A DNA stretch of 64,000 nt from assembly GCF_005473905.2 (NCBI RefSeq), contig NZ_CP061336.1, positions 558,001-622,000 on the forward strand, read 5' to 3'. The stretch comes from Ruminiclostridium herbifermentans. Its GTDB lineage: Bacteria > Bacillota > Clostridia > Acetivibrionales > DSM-1351. Below, piece by piece: positions 8,906-18,723 of the stretch. Below the pieces are notes generated by a model that was given only the letters and a program-made list of their open reading frames with translations, was not told where the DNA came from and did no database searches. Position 1 is the stretch's first letter. Each line of letters starts with the position of its first letter. Made by a program: the position numbers and the translations under genes.

Positions 8906-10081
8906 ATGAACATAATTACGCGCGATGATACCAAGATAATAATAGTAATTGCATTTCTATTTATAATTGGCATTCTTTTGTGTATTATATGGTATTACAG
9001 AAAGAAAATTGCACAGATGGAGAAAATCAATCTTGCTGGAATAAATATATCGTCAGGCGCACAACAAAAGTTAATTCAGAGAATTATGGAGGTTGCAAAG
9101 CAACAAGTAGATGCAGAATCTTGTTCGCTTTATTTTGTTAATGATGAAACTAAAGAATTATATTTTGGAGTTGCTCTGGGAGAAAAGGGCTCTTTAATTA
9201 AGGAACTGAGATTTAAGATTGACGATAGCTTTATTGCTGGTTGGGTAGCTACTTATAAAAAAACTTTAAATATAAAGGATGTTAATAAAGATAAACGCTT
9301 CAAAAATCGTAATGTTGCTAAAAATTTTGGACTTAATGAAAAATCATTTCTAACAATGCCGGTAATATTTGGTGGCAAATTAGTTGCAGTCTTACAGATG
9401 ATAAACAAACTAAATGGCGGGCATTTCAGTAAAGCCGATGAGAAAACAATGGAGCTGCTCATTGAGACACAGATTGCTCCAAATCTAGAAAAAGCAAAAG
9501 TCTATAATTACATGCAAGAATTATTTAATGATTCCATTCAAACAATTGCAAATGCTATTGATGCCAGAGATGAATATACTCAGGGACACTGTATGAGAGT
9601 TGCAGAGTATTCTATTATGATAGGAAAAGAACTTGGGTTAGACGAAGAGGAACTTGTAAGCCTTCGTTATTCTGCAGTATTACATGATGTTGGGAAAATA
9701 GGCATCAGAGATGACATTTTAAATAGCAAACAAAAACTAACTGCAGAAGAATTTGAAGAAATGAAAAGCCATGTAATTAAGGGCACTAAGATAATAGAAC
9801 AAATAAGCAAAACAAATCCAGATATAGTGTATGGTGTTAAATATCATCATGAAAGATATGATGGAAAAGGGTATTGTGAAGGCTTGTCCGGTGAGGAAAT
9901 TCCGTTATTTGCAAGAATTATTGCTGTTGCGGATACCTTTGATGCCATGACAAGCAATAGACCATACAGGAGAGAGTTTCCACAGGAGGCTGCAGTGGCT
10001 GAATTAATACGGGGTGCTGGAACTCAATATGACAAAAAAGTTGTTGATGCATTTGTTAGGTGTTTTGATGGACAAAGTTAA
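8906..10081 (+). CDS. Membrane GAF/HD-GYP cyclic-di-nucleotide phosphodiesterase
   Basis: 391 residues: one N-terminal transmembrane helix (about 11-29), a GAF sensor domain (about 50-190), then an HD-GYP domain (about 205-391). HD-GYP proteins hydrolyse cyclic di-GMP or related dinucleotides at a two- or three-iron site. The HD pair is in LHDVGKIGIRDDIL near residues 262-263, and HHERYDGKGY lies near residues 313-322. The usual final proline of the GYP triplet is replaced by Cys (GYC). GAGAxxG-type family residues follow in IIAVADTFDAMTSNRPYR. It heads a probable operon with the CHASE2 cyclase, 26 bases downstream. The pairing suggests linked turnover of two nucleotide messengers, which is an inference. 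Confidence 0.92.
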   Translation: MNIITRDDTKIIIVIAFLFIIGILLCIIWYYRKKIAQMEKINLAGINISSGAQQKLIQRIMEVAKQQVDAESCSLYFVNDETKELYFGVALGEKGSLIKELRFKIDDSFIAGWVATYKKTLNIKDVNKDKRFKNRNVAKNFGLNEKSFLTMPVIFGGKLVAVLQMINKLNGGHFSKADEKTMELLIETQIAPNLEKAKVYNYMQELFNDSIQTIANAIDARDEYTQGHCMRVAEYSIMIGKELGLDEEELVSLRYSAVLHDVGKIGIRDDILNSKQKLTAEEFEEMKSHVIKGTKIIEQISKTNPDIVYGVKYHHERYDGKGYCEGLSGEEIPLFARIIAVADTFDAMTSNRPYRREFPQEAAVAELIRGAGTQYDKKVVDAFVRCFDGQS

Positions 10082-10107
10082 TAGAGAGTATTGAAAAAGG
10101 GGACAAT

Positions 10108-11931
10108 ATGAGTAGACTTATCAGCTTTGTAAAACGAACATGGATATTGTTTGTTTTGATGTTGGTTATAGGGTTTTTATCACTTTTTGACAGTGCTAAG
10201 GTTGCTGACAGAGCATTACAGGATTACATATTTACAATTAATTCACCTACGCGCAGTGAAGATATATTTGTAATAGGCATTGATCACAATACTCTTGAAG
10301 AAATAGGACCTTGGGGTACTTGGTCAAGAGGTGTATTAGGTGAATTAATTAACACATTAAATGCTGATCCAATAAATGCACCGTCGGTTATAGGAATAGA
10401 TATTATGTACTTCGGAAACAAAGAGGATGACCTGGAGGGTGATGAGAGTCTTGCACTTGCTGCTGAGGCAGCTGGAAATGTTGTTGTAGCCAATGAAATT
10501 ATTTTTGGAAAAGAAATGGACAATGAGGGCTCTTTTGATTTTTTTGTTGTTGATAAAATAGACCAACCTTATGATGAATTAAAGAGTGTTACTAAACAGG
10601 GCTTTATAAATACAATTCCAGACATAGCTGATAATAAGGTGCGTAAGTCTTTGCACAAGGTTACCTATGATGAGGAAGAATACTATAGTTTTGCATATGA
10701 AATATACAAGCTATACGCTGAAAAAAATGGTTTGCCATTAAAAAAACAACCAAAGCTTGATAGCAGAAACCAATGGAATATTGAATATTCATCAGGAGAC
10801 TATGGAGGATATTCACTTTCAAAGGTACTGTCAGGAGAAATACCGGCTAGTGAATTTAAGGATGGCATAGTCATTGTTGGTCCTTATAGCACAGGGATGC
10901 AGGATGGATATTTTACTCCAATTGATAATAATCAATTATTTGGAGTAGATATACATGCAAATATAGTTCAATGTCTTTTGGATAATAGATTTAAGCATGA
11001 AGCCCCAAGAAATATTCAGACTTGTATTCTTTTGGCTTTAATGATTGTGCTACATGTATGTTTTAGAAAAATTAATATTAAGCTTTCATCACTTATTTTT
11101 GTGGCAGCAATGTTTTGTGGATTAGCAATACCATTTCTATTATATAGAATTGGTATAGTTATAAGTATATTTTACCCATTACTATCGGTTATCTTACTAT
11201 ATTTATTATGCTTAGTCAGGAACTATGTATTGGAAATAGTAAGACGAAAGAGGATAACAGACAACTTCAAAAAATATGTTGCACCTCAAGTTGTTGATAC
11301 CTTAGTCAAGGATGGTATTGATGAATTAAAGCTAGGCGGAGTCAAAAGGAACATTGCAGTTCTATTTGTAGATATAAGAGGATTTTCTACAATGTCCGAA
11401 AAGCTAAATCCAGAGCAGGTTGTTGAAATACTTAATGATTATTTAAATTTAACATCAACAGCAATTTTTAAATTTGGTGGTACTTTGGATAAGTTTATTG
11501 GAGATGCAACGATGGCTGTATTTAATGCACCTTTAGATATAGATAAGCCTGTATTAAAAGCTATTTGCGCAGCATTGGACATGTTAAAAGGTGCAGTGGA
11601 GTTAGGAGAAAAGAGTCTTAAAAAATATGGAATTAAAGTAACATTTGGAATAGGTATTAATTACGGTACGGCAATTGTGGGTAATATAGGTGCTTCATTT
11701 AGAATGGAATATACGGCAATTGGGGATACAGTCAATACAGCCCAAAGACTTGAAAGTAATGCCAAACCGGGACAAATCCTAATAAGTGAAAGCGTATATG
11801 AAGAGGTTAAGAAATTTGTAAAGGTGACTCCTATTGGCATTATACCGCTTAAGGGGAAAAGTGAGGAAATATCTGTATACCAGCTAGATGGATTAGCAGT
11901 CGAGCATATAGAAAAGGAATTAAGAGAATAA
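10108..11931 (+). CDS. CHASE2-domain class III adenylate/guanylate cyclase
   Basis: 607 residues. A first membrane helix (about 10-27) is followed by an extracytoplasmic CHASE2 sensor (to about 290), three close membrane helices (about 300-375) and a cytoplasmic class III nucleotidyl cyclase domain (about 400-600). The cyclase shows the metal-binding LFVDIRGFS, substrate residues in LDKFIGDATMAVFNAP, and the transition-state Asn/Arg in AIGDTVNTAQRLE. The Lys in LDKFIGD and the Asp/Thr pair favour ATP, hence cAMP, but this is inferred. Ribosome site AAAGGGG. It sits between the HD-GYP gene and the DUF3307 gene in one likely operon and would turn an outside signal into a cyclic nucleotide. Confidence 0.93.
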   Translation: MSRLISFVKRTWILFVLMLVIGFLSLFDSAKVADRALQDYIFTINSPTRSEDIFVIGIDHNTLEEIGPWGTWSRGVLGELINTLNADPINAPSVIGIDIMYFGNKEDDLEGDESLALAAEAAGNVVVANEIIFGKEMDNEGSFDFFVVDKIDQPYDELKSVTKQGFINTIPDIADNKVRKSLHKVTYDEEEYYSFAYEIYKLYAEKNGLPLKKQPKLDSRNQWNIEYSSGDYGGYSLSKVLSGEIPASEFKDGIVIVGPYSTGMQDGYFTPIDNNQLFGVDIHANIVQCLLDNRFKHEAPRNIQTCILLALMIVLHVCFRKINIKLSSLIFVAAMFCGLAIPFLLYRIGIVISIFYPLLSVILLYLLCLVRNYVLEIVRRKRITDNFKKYVAPQVVDTLVKDGIDELKLGGVKRNIAVLFVDIRGFSTMSEKLNPEQVVEILNDYLNLTSTAIFKFGGTLDKFIGDATMAVFNAPLDIDKPVLKAICAALDMLKGAVELGEKSLKKYGIKVTFGIGINYGTAIVGNIGASFRMEYTAIGDTVNTAQRLESNAKPGQILISESVYEEVKKFVKVTPIGIIPLKGKSEEISVYQLDGLAVEHIEKELRE

Positions 11932-11961
11932 GACGTAAAATAAAATTAGGACGGTAGACAA

Positions 11962-12648
11962 ATGCAGAATACAGATTTTTTAATGACATTAATTTTTACT
12001 CATCTTTTGGGTGATTTTGTTTTTCAGACATCAAAACTTGCTGAAAGTAAAGCAAAGTCAATTAAGGGATTACTGATTCATGTATTAATAGTTTTTACTG
12101 TTAACATAGTATTTCTTTTTAATTATGGTTTGATTGGAGAAATAGCAGCATTAATAACAACAGCAACACACTTTATTATAGATTATGCCAAAATGAAAAC
12201 TAAAATATTTTATAAAATTACTTCAATACACAGTGTAATTGATCAAATAATCCATTTTGTTGTAATAATTAGCTGTGATTATTTCTTTAGAAATATGACA
12301 AACCAGCCGATAATGAAATTAGGATTTATTGGCATTTTGAATTATTTTATAATTATCACTTATGTAGCTACAGTAATTGCAAAAATGGTGCTTTGCGATA
12401 TATGTGAATGTAAGCAAGTATCATGTGATTTTTTTAAGAAATATGAAAGGTTATTTGATTGTACAATTATACTAGCTATTGTATTTTCGTTTATTAATAC
12501 TATATTAGGAATCATAGTCTTAGTCATAGCAACAGTGGTATTTTACTTCGTTGAAAACAATTATTTTAAATACTCCAAACAACAAACTATTTTAAAAGCA
12601 ACAATATATTTAATTTTTGCCTGGGCATTTAGGTTTTTGGTAATCTAA
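11962..12648 (+). CDS. DUF3307 integral membrane protein
   Basis: 228 residues with six or seven hydrophobic helices. The N-terminal segment LMTLIFTHLLGDFVFQTSKLA is typical of DUF3307 proteins, and the conserved DYAKMK follows the second pair of helices. No function is established for the family. A weak AGGACGG ribosome site precedes the ATG, and the gene follows the cyclase by 30 bases, so it is probably co-transcribed. A role as membrane partner of the cyclase is possible but not shown. Confidence 0.8.
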   Translation: MQNTDFLMTLIFTHLLGDFVFQTSKLAESKAKSIKGLLIHVLIVFTVNIVFLFNYGLIGEIAALITTATHFIIDYAKMKTKIFYKITSIHSVIDQIIHFVVIISCDYFFRNMTNQPIMKLGFIGILNYFIIITYVATVIAKMVLCDICECKQVSCDFFKKYERLFDCTIILAIVFSFINTILGIIVLVIATVVFYFVENNYFKYSKQQTILKATIYLIFAWAFRFLVI

Positions 12649-12869
12649 TTTTGTATGTATAAAACATATGACGATATTATTTGCATAAGAGTTTAAGTGT
12701 TAATAATCGGGAGTTGCACTAAAAAAATTTGCATTATAAATATTTGCATTGAAAAGATTCGTATTCAAAAAAATTATACATAGATTTAAAATCACAAATA
12801 CATAAAAGGGGGGCAGTCCTTGCAATATTTGGTGGAGATATACCAAAATGTTGTGTATGGATATAATTT

Positions 12870-14453
12870 ATGAAGAAAAACTTATTTATAAAATTTATCT
12901 CAATAGCTATTGTTGGAATAATAGTTTTTCAAATGTTGGGGACAATAGTTGAGGCAAAAAATTCTAATCAATGGGTTCAAGTATATATTAATGAGTTAAA
13001 GAAAGATGAAAAGATTAATGATTTTATGAAGCAAAGCTCAATTTTAAATAAATTGGATAAGCCTATTACAAAAGAGGATTTTTTAGAGTTGCTTACTTGC
13101 TCAATAAATAAGGAAATTGTAGATAGCATTAAAGAACAATTGGATTATGTTTATATTGATAACGCAAAAAACAGTATAACTCGTGAAGAAGCAATAACTA
13201 TTGCAGGAATGATTTGTAAGCTTGAATCCTATAATCAAGTTGAATTTTATGACAAAGATAGTATTTCAGAAGAGGCATACAATTATATTTCCGCATTTCG
13301 TGAGCAAGAGATAGTAGTGGGCTATGGAAATAATAAGTTTTATCCGAAAAATAAGCTTACTGTTGCAGAGGCTATTGTAATAACAAGCAAGCTAATAAAA
13401 AAGGGCTTTATTAGTTCAAATAAAGTCAGTGACATTGCTGGAGACAAAAGTGGGTACATCGATGGCGCTGCCACTCAAGCAGATTTTTTTAGACCCATTG
13501 GGTTATGTAATGACAGAAAAAATGGAATATTAGTTGTTGATTCATATAATAACTTGATTCGAAGGATATCTAATAATAATGTTGAAACTATTGCTGGGAA
13601 AAAAATGAGCAGTACTGATGGTTATGGAATTCCTAGTGGTGGATATGTAGATGCAAAAACTAGTGAAGCATTATTTAATAAACCACAGTTTGCAGATGTA
13701 AATGAAAATGGAGATATAATAGTATCAGACACTGAGAATAATTCTATTAGGCTGATTTCAAATTCTAAAGTTATATCACTAAATGGTTCCACATCTGCAG
13801 GTCACAGAGATGGAAAACTTAAAACGGCTCAATTTAATAAGCCATCTGGTATTGTATTTGATAAATCGGGAAATGTTTATGTTGCAGACACTTTAAATAA
13901 TTGTATTAGGTTTATTGATATAAAAAAAGGAGAAGTATCTACTTTTGCGGGGAAAAATTTAACATCAGGTTTAAAAGATGGGAAGATAAGTGATTCATTA
14001 TTTAGCCAACCTGTAGGGTTAGCTATAGATAAAAATGGGGTCTTATATGTATCTGATAGTGGGAATCAGAGAATTAGAAAGATTGAGAAGGGTGTTGTTT
14101 CAACAGTAGCTGGCTCAGGAATGAATATACTTGAAGGGACAAGCTGTATTGAAGGTGGTTATGCTGATGGCAAAAGAGATGAGGCTAAATTCAATTTTCC
14201 TGGAGGCATTGATGTTAGTGATAATGGAGTGATTTTTGTCGCAGATACCAAAAATCACAGAATTAGAGCTATTACTAGCACATCAGTTATTACAATAGCA
14301 GGTAATGGTGAAGCGGGTTATTTTTTAAGTATGTCTAGGGCTGCCGCTTTTAACGAACCATCTGATATACTGGTTAGTGGTAATAAAATTTATATTAGTG
14401 ATACATTTAATTCCAAGATAAGAGCAATTAATATTGACACAAGTTGGAAATAG
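12870..14453 (+). CDS. Secreted SLH-like/NHL beta-propeller protein
   Basis: 527 residues. A signal peptide covers about residues 1-29 (ending VEAKN). Residues 60-175 resemble one or two S-layer-homology modules (TREEAITIAGM; ISAFREQEIVVGYGNNKFYPKNKLTVAEAI), which attach proteins to the cell wall. From about 185 to the end are repeated NHL blades with motifs such as GNVYVADTLNNCIR, GVLYVSDSGNQRIRK and GVIFVADTKNHRIRA, each followed by a TIAG- or TFAG-like strand, forming a beta-propeller. Surface location is strongly supported; the ligand is unknown. The ribosome site is weak and in-frame stops occur just upstream, so the ATG is fixed. It follows the signalling operon in the same direction. 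Confidence 0.88.
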   Translation: MKKNLFIKFISIAIVGIIVFQMLGTIVEAKNSNQWVQVYINELKKDEKINDFMKQSSILNKLDKPITKEDFLELLTCSINKEIVDSIKEQLDYVYIDNAKNSITREEAITIAGMICKLESYNQVEFYDKDSISEEAYNYISAFREQEIVVGYGNNKFYPKNKLTVAEAIVITSKLIKKGFISSNKVSDIAGDKSGYIDGAATQADFFRPIGLCNDRKNGILVVDSYNNLIRRISNNNVETIAGKKMSSTDGYGIPSGGYVDAKTSEALFNKPQFADVNENGDIIVSDTENNSIRLISNSKVISLNGSTSAGHRDGKLKTAQFNKPSGIVFDKSGNVYVADTLNNCIRFIDIKKGEVSTFAGKNLTSGLKDGKISDSLFSQPVGLAIDKNGVLYVSDSGNQRIRKIEKGVVSTVAGSGMNILEGTSCIEGGYADGKRDEAKFNFPGGIDVSDNGVIFVADTKNHRIRAITSTSVITIAGNGEAGYFLSMSRAAAFNEPSDILVSGNKIYISDTFNSKIRAINIDTSWK

Positions 14454-14577
14454 GTTTAAAATGTAATTATAGGTGAAATAATGTCGATATATGATAATTG
14501 AATCGGTTGCGAATGATAATATACGACAAAATAAATTAATAAGTGATATGACTGAATTGTAAAGGGGGGGGTAAATC

Positions 14578-16188
14578 ATGAGGCGTCAAACTGTAAAGAT
14601 GTTATCAATGATGCTTGTCATATTGTTTGCATTGACTTCAATAGAGTTAGTGCCAGCATTAGCAGCGGAAGGAAGAACAGCAAAGATATATGATTATACC
14701 AATTCAGTAACTGTTATCAGAGGAAACGAAAGCTTAAAAGTGTATAAAGGCATGAGACTAAAAGAGGGAGATACCATTAAAACCGGTAAAAACTCTATTG
14801 CATACATTGAAATTGATAGTGATAAGGTAGTAAAAATGGATTCGTCTACAATCATAACTATTAGCAATTTTAATGGTACAGATAAAAATGGAAGTATTAA
14901 TATTAGTCTCACAAGTGGTAAAATATTTAATGATATAAAGAAAAAACTTACAAAAAATTCTACATATAAAGTAAGGACACCTAATGCTGTAATGGGTGTT
15001 AGAGGTACTACGTTTGTTGTTGGTATTAAGCCTTTAGGGGGAAACAGTCAACAGACAGAATTATCTGTTTTAGATGGAACGGTAGCTTTTGCTGCATCAC
15101 AACAGGAGAATTTAAGTGTATTTGTTGAAATGAATCACAAGGCAAATTCTACGGAGTTGACAGAAGATAAACTACCAGAAGTAAGAGAATTAAATACAAC
15201 AGATTTAGGTACCTTTGAATTAGAAGAAATAGTTAATAATGATGAACTAAAAAGCAATATTAGTGAAGTTCTAAAGCAAGAAGACACGACTCTAGATGAG
15301 GTTTTAGAACAAGCTAAGAAGCGAGAAGATGAGTTTAATAAAAATGAAAATCAGAATGAATTTATAGAATCTGGTTCAAAAGATAATAACGGAGAGAATG
15401 ATAGGGGAAGCAATGGAAAAGCGCCTAGCAACGGAGGCAATGGAAATCCAAACGCTAATCCCAATAACAACGGAAATGGAAACGGAAATAATAATTCCAA
15501 CAGCGGAGGCAACGGAAATCCAAACGCTAACCCCAATAACAACGGAAATGGAAACGGAAATAATAATTCCAACAGCGGAGGCAACGGAAATCCAAATGCT
15601 AACCCTGATAACAACGGAAATGGAAATAATAATTCCAGCAACGGAGGCAACGGAAATCCAAATGCTAACCCTAATAACAACGGAAATGATAATTCCAACA
15701 GCGGAGGCAACGGAAATCCAAACGCTAATCCCAATAATAATGGTAATGGAAATGGAAATAATAATTCCAACAGCGGAGGCAACGGAAATCCAAATGCTAA
15801 CCCTAATAACAACGGAAATGGAAATAATAATTCCAGCAACGGAGGCAATGGAAACTCAAACGCCAATCCCAACAACAATGGTAATGTAAATGGGAATGAT
15901 AAGCCTAGCAACGGAGGAAACGGAAACCCAAATGCCAATCCCAACAATAATGGGAATGGAAATGGGCTTAATAAGCCCAGCGGAGGCAATGGAAATCCAA
16001 ACGCCAATCCCAATAACAACGGAAATGGAAACGGAAATAATAATTCCAACAGCGGAGGAAACGGAAACCCAAATGCCAATCCCAATAATAATGGGAATGG
16101 AAATGGGCTTAATAAGCCCAGCGGAGGCAATGGAAATCCAAACGCCAATCCCAACAATAATGGGAATGGAAATGGCAATAAGAAGTAA
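14578..16188 (+). CDS. Secreted FecR-domain protein with Asn/Gly-rich repeat tail
   Basis: 536 residues. A signal peptide (about 1-30, ending ALAAE) is followed by a FecR domain (about 35-165). Its hallmark is VRTPNAVMGVRGTTFVV near residues 130-147, preceded by LKEGDTIKTG and a conserved small beta-strand series. A charged linker (200-275) leads to 11 tandem copies of a 20-24 residue motif, GGNGNPNANPNNNGNGNG plus a variable end. The tail has no Cys and almost no charge, as for an extended cell-wall spacer or phase-separating region. The function is not known; FecR domains often accompany CHASE2 cyclases and surface proteins. A G-rich ribosome site precedes the ATG. Confidence 0.88.
   Translation: MRRQTVKMLSMMLVILFALTSIELVPALAAEGRTAKIYDYTNSVTVIRGNESLKVYKGMRLKEGDTIKTGKNSIAYIEIDSDKVVKMDSSTIITISNFNGTDKNGSINISLTSGKIFNDIKKKLTKNSTYKVRTPNAVMGVRGTTFVVGIKPLGGNSQQTELSVLDGTVAFAASQQENLSVFVEMNHKANSTELTEDKLPEVRELNTTDLGTFELEEIVNNDELKSNISEVLKQEDTTLDEVLEQAKKREDEFNKNENQNEFIESGSKDNNGENDRGSNGKAPSNGGNGNPNANPNNNGNGNGNNNSNSGGNGNPNANPNNNGNGNGNNNSNSGGNGNPNANPDNNGNGNNNSSNGGNGNPNANPNNNGNDNSNSGGNGNPNANPNNNGNGNGNNNSNSGGNGNPNANPNNNGNGNNNSSNGGNGNSNANPNNNGNVNGNDKPSNGGNGNPNANPNNNGNGNGLNKPSGGNGNPNANPNNNGNGNGNNNSNSGGNGNPNANPNNNGNGNGLNKPSGGNGNPNANPNNNGNGNGNKK
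15433..16185 (+). repeat. Eleven tandem 60-72 bp coding repeats
   Basis: DNA basis of the FecR protein tail. Units begin GGAGGCAAYGGAAAYCCAAA and are 72, 72, 66, 60, 72, 66, 72, 69, 72, 69 and 63 bases. Changes are mostly at third positions (GCT/GCC, AAC/AAT) and in the variable unit ends, so the peptide is kept while DNA drifts. The minus strand and another plus frame are also open through the array, a by-product of the repeat composition. Confidence 0.95.
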
Positions 16189-16325
16189 GGCAATTTAATA
16201 TCAACAATTGGAGTTAATTAATATAGCATACAGTTGAACAAACAAAATGTAATATTTTTACCACATATTATATATACTTAATGAGGTAGCTAAGGCCTTA
16301 TAAAATCCTAAAAATACGGGTATAT

Positions 16326-16378
16326 GGACAGTATTTTGTTTTTGCATTAAGCATTTACAAATTAACTGTCCTTTTATT
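16326..16378 (+). terminator. Terminator after the FecR gene
   Basis: GGACAGT (16326-16332) pairs with ACTGTCC (16365-16371) around a secondary TGC/GCA hairpin, followed by TTTTATTT. Confidence 0.65.
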
Positions 16379-16473
16379 TAATTGATAATCATGATAAGTG
16401 GTATAATATATAATATTAATTAAGTATAAGTGAAATATTAGAAATATATATTAAAGACAAGGGGATACTTTCT

Positions 16474-17649
16474 ATGAAAAATATAAATAGAGTGATTTTA
16501 ATTGTTTTAGATAGTGTGGGTATAGGTGAACTTCCTGATGCAGCTGAGTACGGAGATAGTGGAAGCAATACAGTAGGGAACATAGTAAAGGTATGTGGTA
16601 AATTAGATATTCCTAATTTGAGCAGACTTGGTATGGGAAAGATAGAGGGAATTGATTACATATTCGTACCTCAAAAGATAGAAGGTTGCTATGGAAGAAT
16701 GGCAGAAGTATCTAAAGGAAAAGATACAATTACTGGACATTGGGAAATAGCGGGTCTGCAGCTTGAATATCCATTTCCCACATATCCTCAGGGATTTTCT
16801 GAGGAAATATTAGATAAGTTTCAAAAATTGACAGGAAGAGGAGTTCTTGCAAATTGTGCAGCATCAGGAACAGAAATAATTAAAGAGTATGGCGAGGAAC
16901 ACATGAAAACGGGTAAGCTTATTGTTTACACATCTGCTGACAGTGTTTTCCAAATAGCCGCTCATGAAGAAATAGTTTCCATAGAAGAACTATATAGAAT
17001 ATGTCAGATTGCCAGAGATATGCTTCAAGGAAGAGATATGGTTGGACGAGTTATAGCTAGACCGTTTATAGGGCAACCAGACAGCTTTTCGCGTACTGCA
17101 AATAGAAGGGACTTTGCTGCAGAGCCTACATCTAATACCATTCTAGATAAAATAAAGCAAAAAGGATTAGATGTAATAGCAGTAGGGAAGATAGAGGATA
17201 TCTTTTCTAAGAAAGGAATTACTGAAGCAAAACACACTAAAAATAATATGGATGGTGTTGATGTAACACTTAAATATATGGATAAAGGAAACCCGGGTAT
17301 AATATTTACAAATTTAGTGGATTTCGATATGGTTTTTGGGCATAGAAACAATCCAGAAGGCTATAAGCAGGCTATTGAGGAGTTTGATAGACGTCTTCTA
17401 GAAATAATATCTAAAATGAGGGAGGATGACTTGCTTATTATTACAGCTGACCATGGCTGTGACCCAACTACAGCAAGCACTGATCATTCAAGAGAGTATG
17501 TTCCGCTGCTGCTATATGGACAAGGAATTAAAAGGGAAATAAATTTAGGAACTAGGAAAACTTTCTGTGATATTGCCAGTACTATTGCTGATATCTTTGA
17601 GATAGATAATACCTTCCCAGGCGAAAGCTTTAAAGATGATATTTTATAA
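16474..17649 (+). CDS. deoB: Phosphopentomutase
   Basis: Interconverts ribose 1-phosphate and ribose 5-phosphate (and the deoxy forms) in nucleoside salvage. 391 residues, standard for the family. It belongs to the alkaline phosphatase superfamily: [17 protein letters not shown] at the start holds the first metal Asp; [15 protein letters not shown] near residues 84-98 contains the phosphorylated Thr; [15 protein letters not shown] and [14 protein letters not shown] near residue 320 hold the remaining metal ligands. The ribosome site is AAGGGG. It appears to be transcribed alone, with a TATAAT-like box near 16403. Confidence 0.96.
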   Translation: MKNINRVILIVLDSVGIGELPDAAEYGDSGSNTVGNIVKVCGKLDIPNLSRLGMGKIEGIDYIFVPQKIEGCYGRMAEVSKGKDTITGHWEIAGLQLEYPFPTYPQGFSEEILDKFQKLTGRGVLANCAASGTEIIKEYGEEHMKTGKLIVYTSADSVFQIAAHEEIVSIEELYRICQIARDMLQGRDMVGRVIARPFIGQPDSFSRTANRRDFAAEPTSNTILDKIKQKGLDVIAVGKIEDIFSKKGITEAKHTKNNMDGVDVTLKYMDKGNPGIIFTNLVDFDMVFGHRNNPEGYKQAIEEFDRRLLEIISKMREDDLLIITADHGCDPTTASTDHSREYVPLLLYGQGIKREINLGTRKTFCDIASTIADIFEIDNTFPGESFKDDIL

Positions 17650-17999
17650 TTTGTTGCGGTGTAAATTATTTTATGAAGCTTGCAGGTAAATTTAAAGTGC
17701 TGGCTTACTTACAAGATATTTGATGAATTTGTATTGATTGATTCATACAGCTCTCGGTAGAATTCTTCATCAACAAATTCAAACAAATATCTTTAATCAA
17801 GTAACCAATTTATCTAAGTGGTACTCGCATACCAGCTGTAAGTTAAGCAGATTGCCTGCAAACTCAGTTCAGAATTGATAAGTACAATGAGTTGATTTAT
17901 GGCCTCTTAAATTTTTACAGCAAAGTCTATTGGTGTGTTACTTTATTACTTTTATCTGTGAAAATTGAGTTATTAATAAGTTAAGTAAAGGAGACTTAA
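17650..17999. other. Intergenic region with an inverted short repeat
   Basis: 350 bases without a gene. ACAAGATATTTGATGAATTTG at 17711 recurs inverted at 17773-17793 and again at 25433. No riboswitch motif (including a B12 box) was found upstream of cobU. Confidence 0.5.
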
Positions 18000-18557
18000 A
18001 TGTCTAGGCTAATTTTAGTAACCGGGGGTGCTCGCAGCGGAAAGAGTTCCTTTGCTGAAGGAATAGCTAAGGAATGCGGGAATAATGTGCTTTATGTGGC
18101 AACATCAAAGCCTATTGATGATGAGATGAAGCAGAGAATTGCAAAGCATAAAGCACAGAGACCATCTGATTGGGAGACTCTTGAAGAATATAAAAATTTA
18201 GATTTAGCAATATCTAACCATATCCATGGTAAAGAAGCAGTGCTTTTAGATTGTATTACAATAATGATTACCAATCTAATGTTTGAAGAAACTAATGATT
18301 GGGACAGCTTGACGAGAGACGAGGTTCAAGAAATTGAGAATTCTATTCAGCATCAGATTGAAAGATTAATTGGCCTGTCAAAAATGTCAGATGTAACATT
18401 TGTAATAGTAACCAATGAAATAGGGCTTGGGATTGTTCCAGCAACAGCAATTAGCAGGGATTTTAGGGATATTGCTGGCAGGATGAATCAATTAATTGCA
18501 AGAGCTGCGGATGAAGTATACTTCTGTGTGTCTGGTATACCAATGAAAATAAAATAA
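18000..18557 (+). CDS. cobU: Adenosylcobinamide kinase/guanylyltransferase
   Basis: Bifunctional enzyme of cobalamin assembly that phosphorylates adenosylcobinamide and then transfers GMP to give adenosylcobinamide-GDP, the substrate of CobS encoded downstream. 185 residues, normal length. The P-loop is GGARSGKSSFAE (residues 8-19); the covalent GMP-accepting His is in the region of AKHKAQRP near residue 45; TWETLEE-like is here DWETLEEYKNL; VTNEIGLGIVP near residue 137 and RDIAGRMNQ are further family motifs. AGGAG ribosome site. The cob genes are separated by a terminator and a repeat array, so they may be independently regulated. Confidence 0.95.
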   Translation: MSRLILVTGGARSGKSSFAEGIAKECGNNVLYVATSKPIDDEMKQRIAKHKAQRPSDWETLEEYKNLDLAISNHIHGKEAVLLDCITIMITNLMFEETNDWDSLTRDEVQEIENSIQHQIERLIGLSKMSDVTFVIVTNEIGLGIVPATAISRDFRDIAGRMNQLIARAADEVYFCVSGIPMKIK

Positions 18558-18594
18558 TACTATTTTGAATTTAAATTGTAGAAAACATGCTTTA

Positions 18595-18638
18595 AATCAC
18601 TGCTTTACATGGTGTACTGTATAAGCAGTGGTTCTTTT
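18595..18638 (+). terminator. Terminator after cobU
   Basis: AATCACTGCTT (18595-18605) pairs with AAGCAGTGGTT (18623-18633) with one G-U pair, followed by CTTTT. Confidence 0.75.
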
Positions 18639-18723
18639 AATGCAGTTTAGTTGGATTGCTTTATAATTTGTAGGGGGATTAAGTCGCAAATTTAAGCTAT
18701 GGTCCGATATCATAATATACAGC

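Noticed and set aside
15433-16185. Possible CRISPR array
   Set aside because: Repeats are in-frame coding units with no unique spacers; no cas gene is in the window.
15351-16193. 280-codon minus-strand open frame rich in Pro, Leu, Phe and Gly
   Set aside because: It is the antisense of the Asn/Gly repeat tail; openness follows from repeat composition, and there is no ribosome site.
15398-16198. Two plus-strand open frames in another phase across the repeats
   Set aside because: Periodic translation of the same 60-72 bp units; the signal-peptide-bearing frame is the real one.
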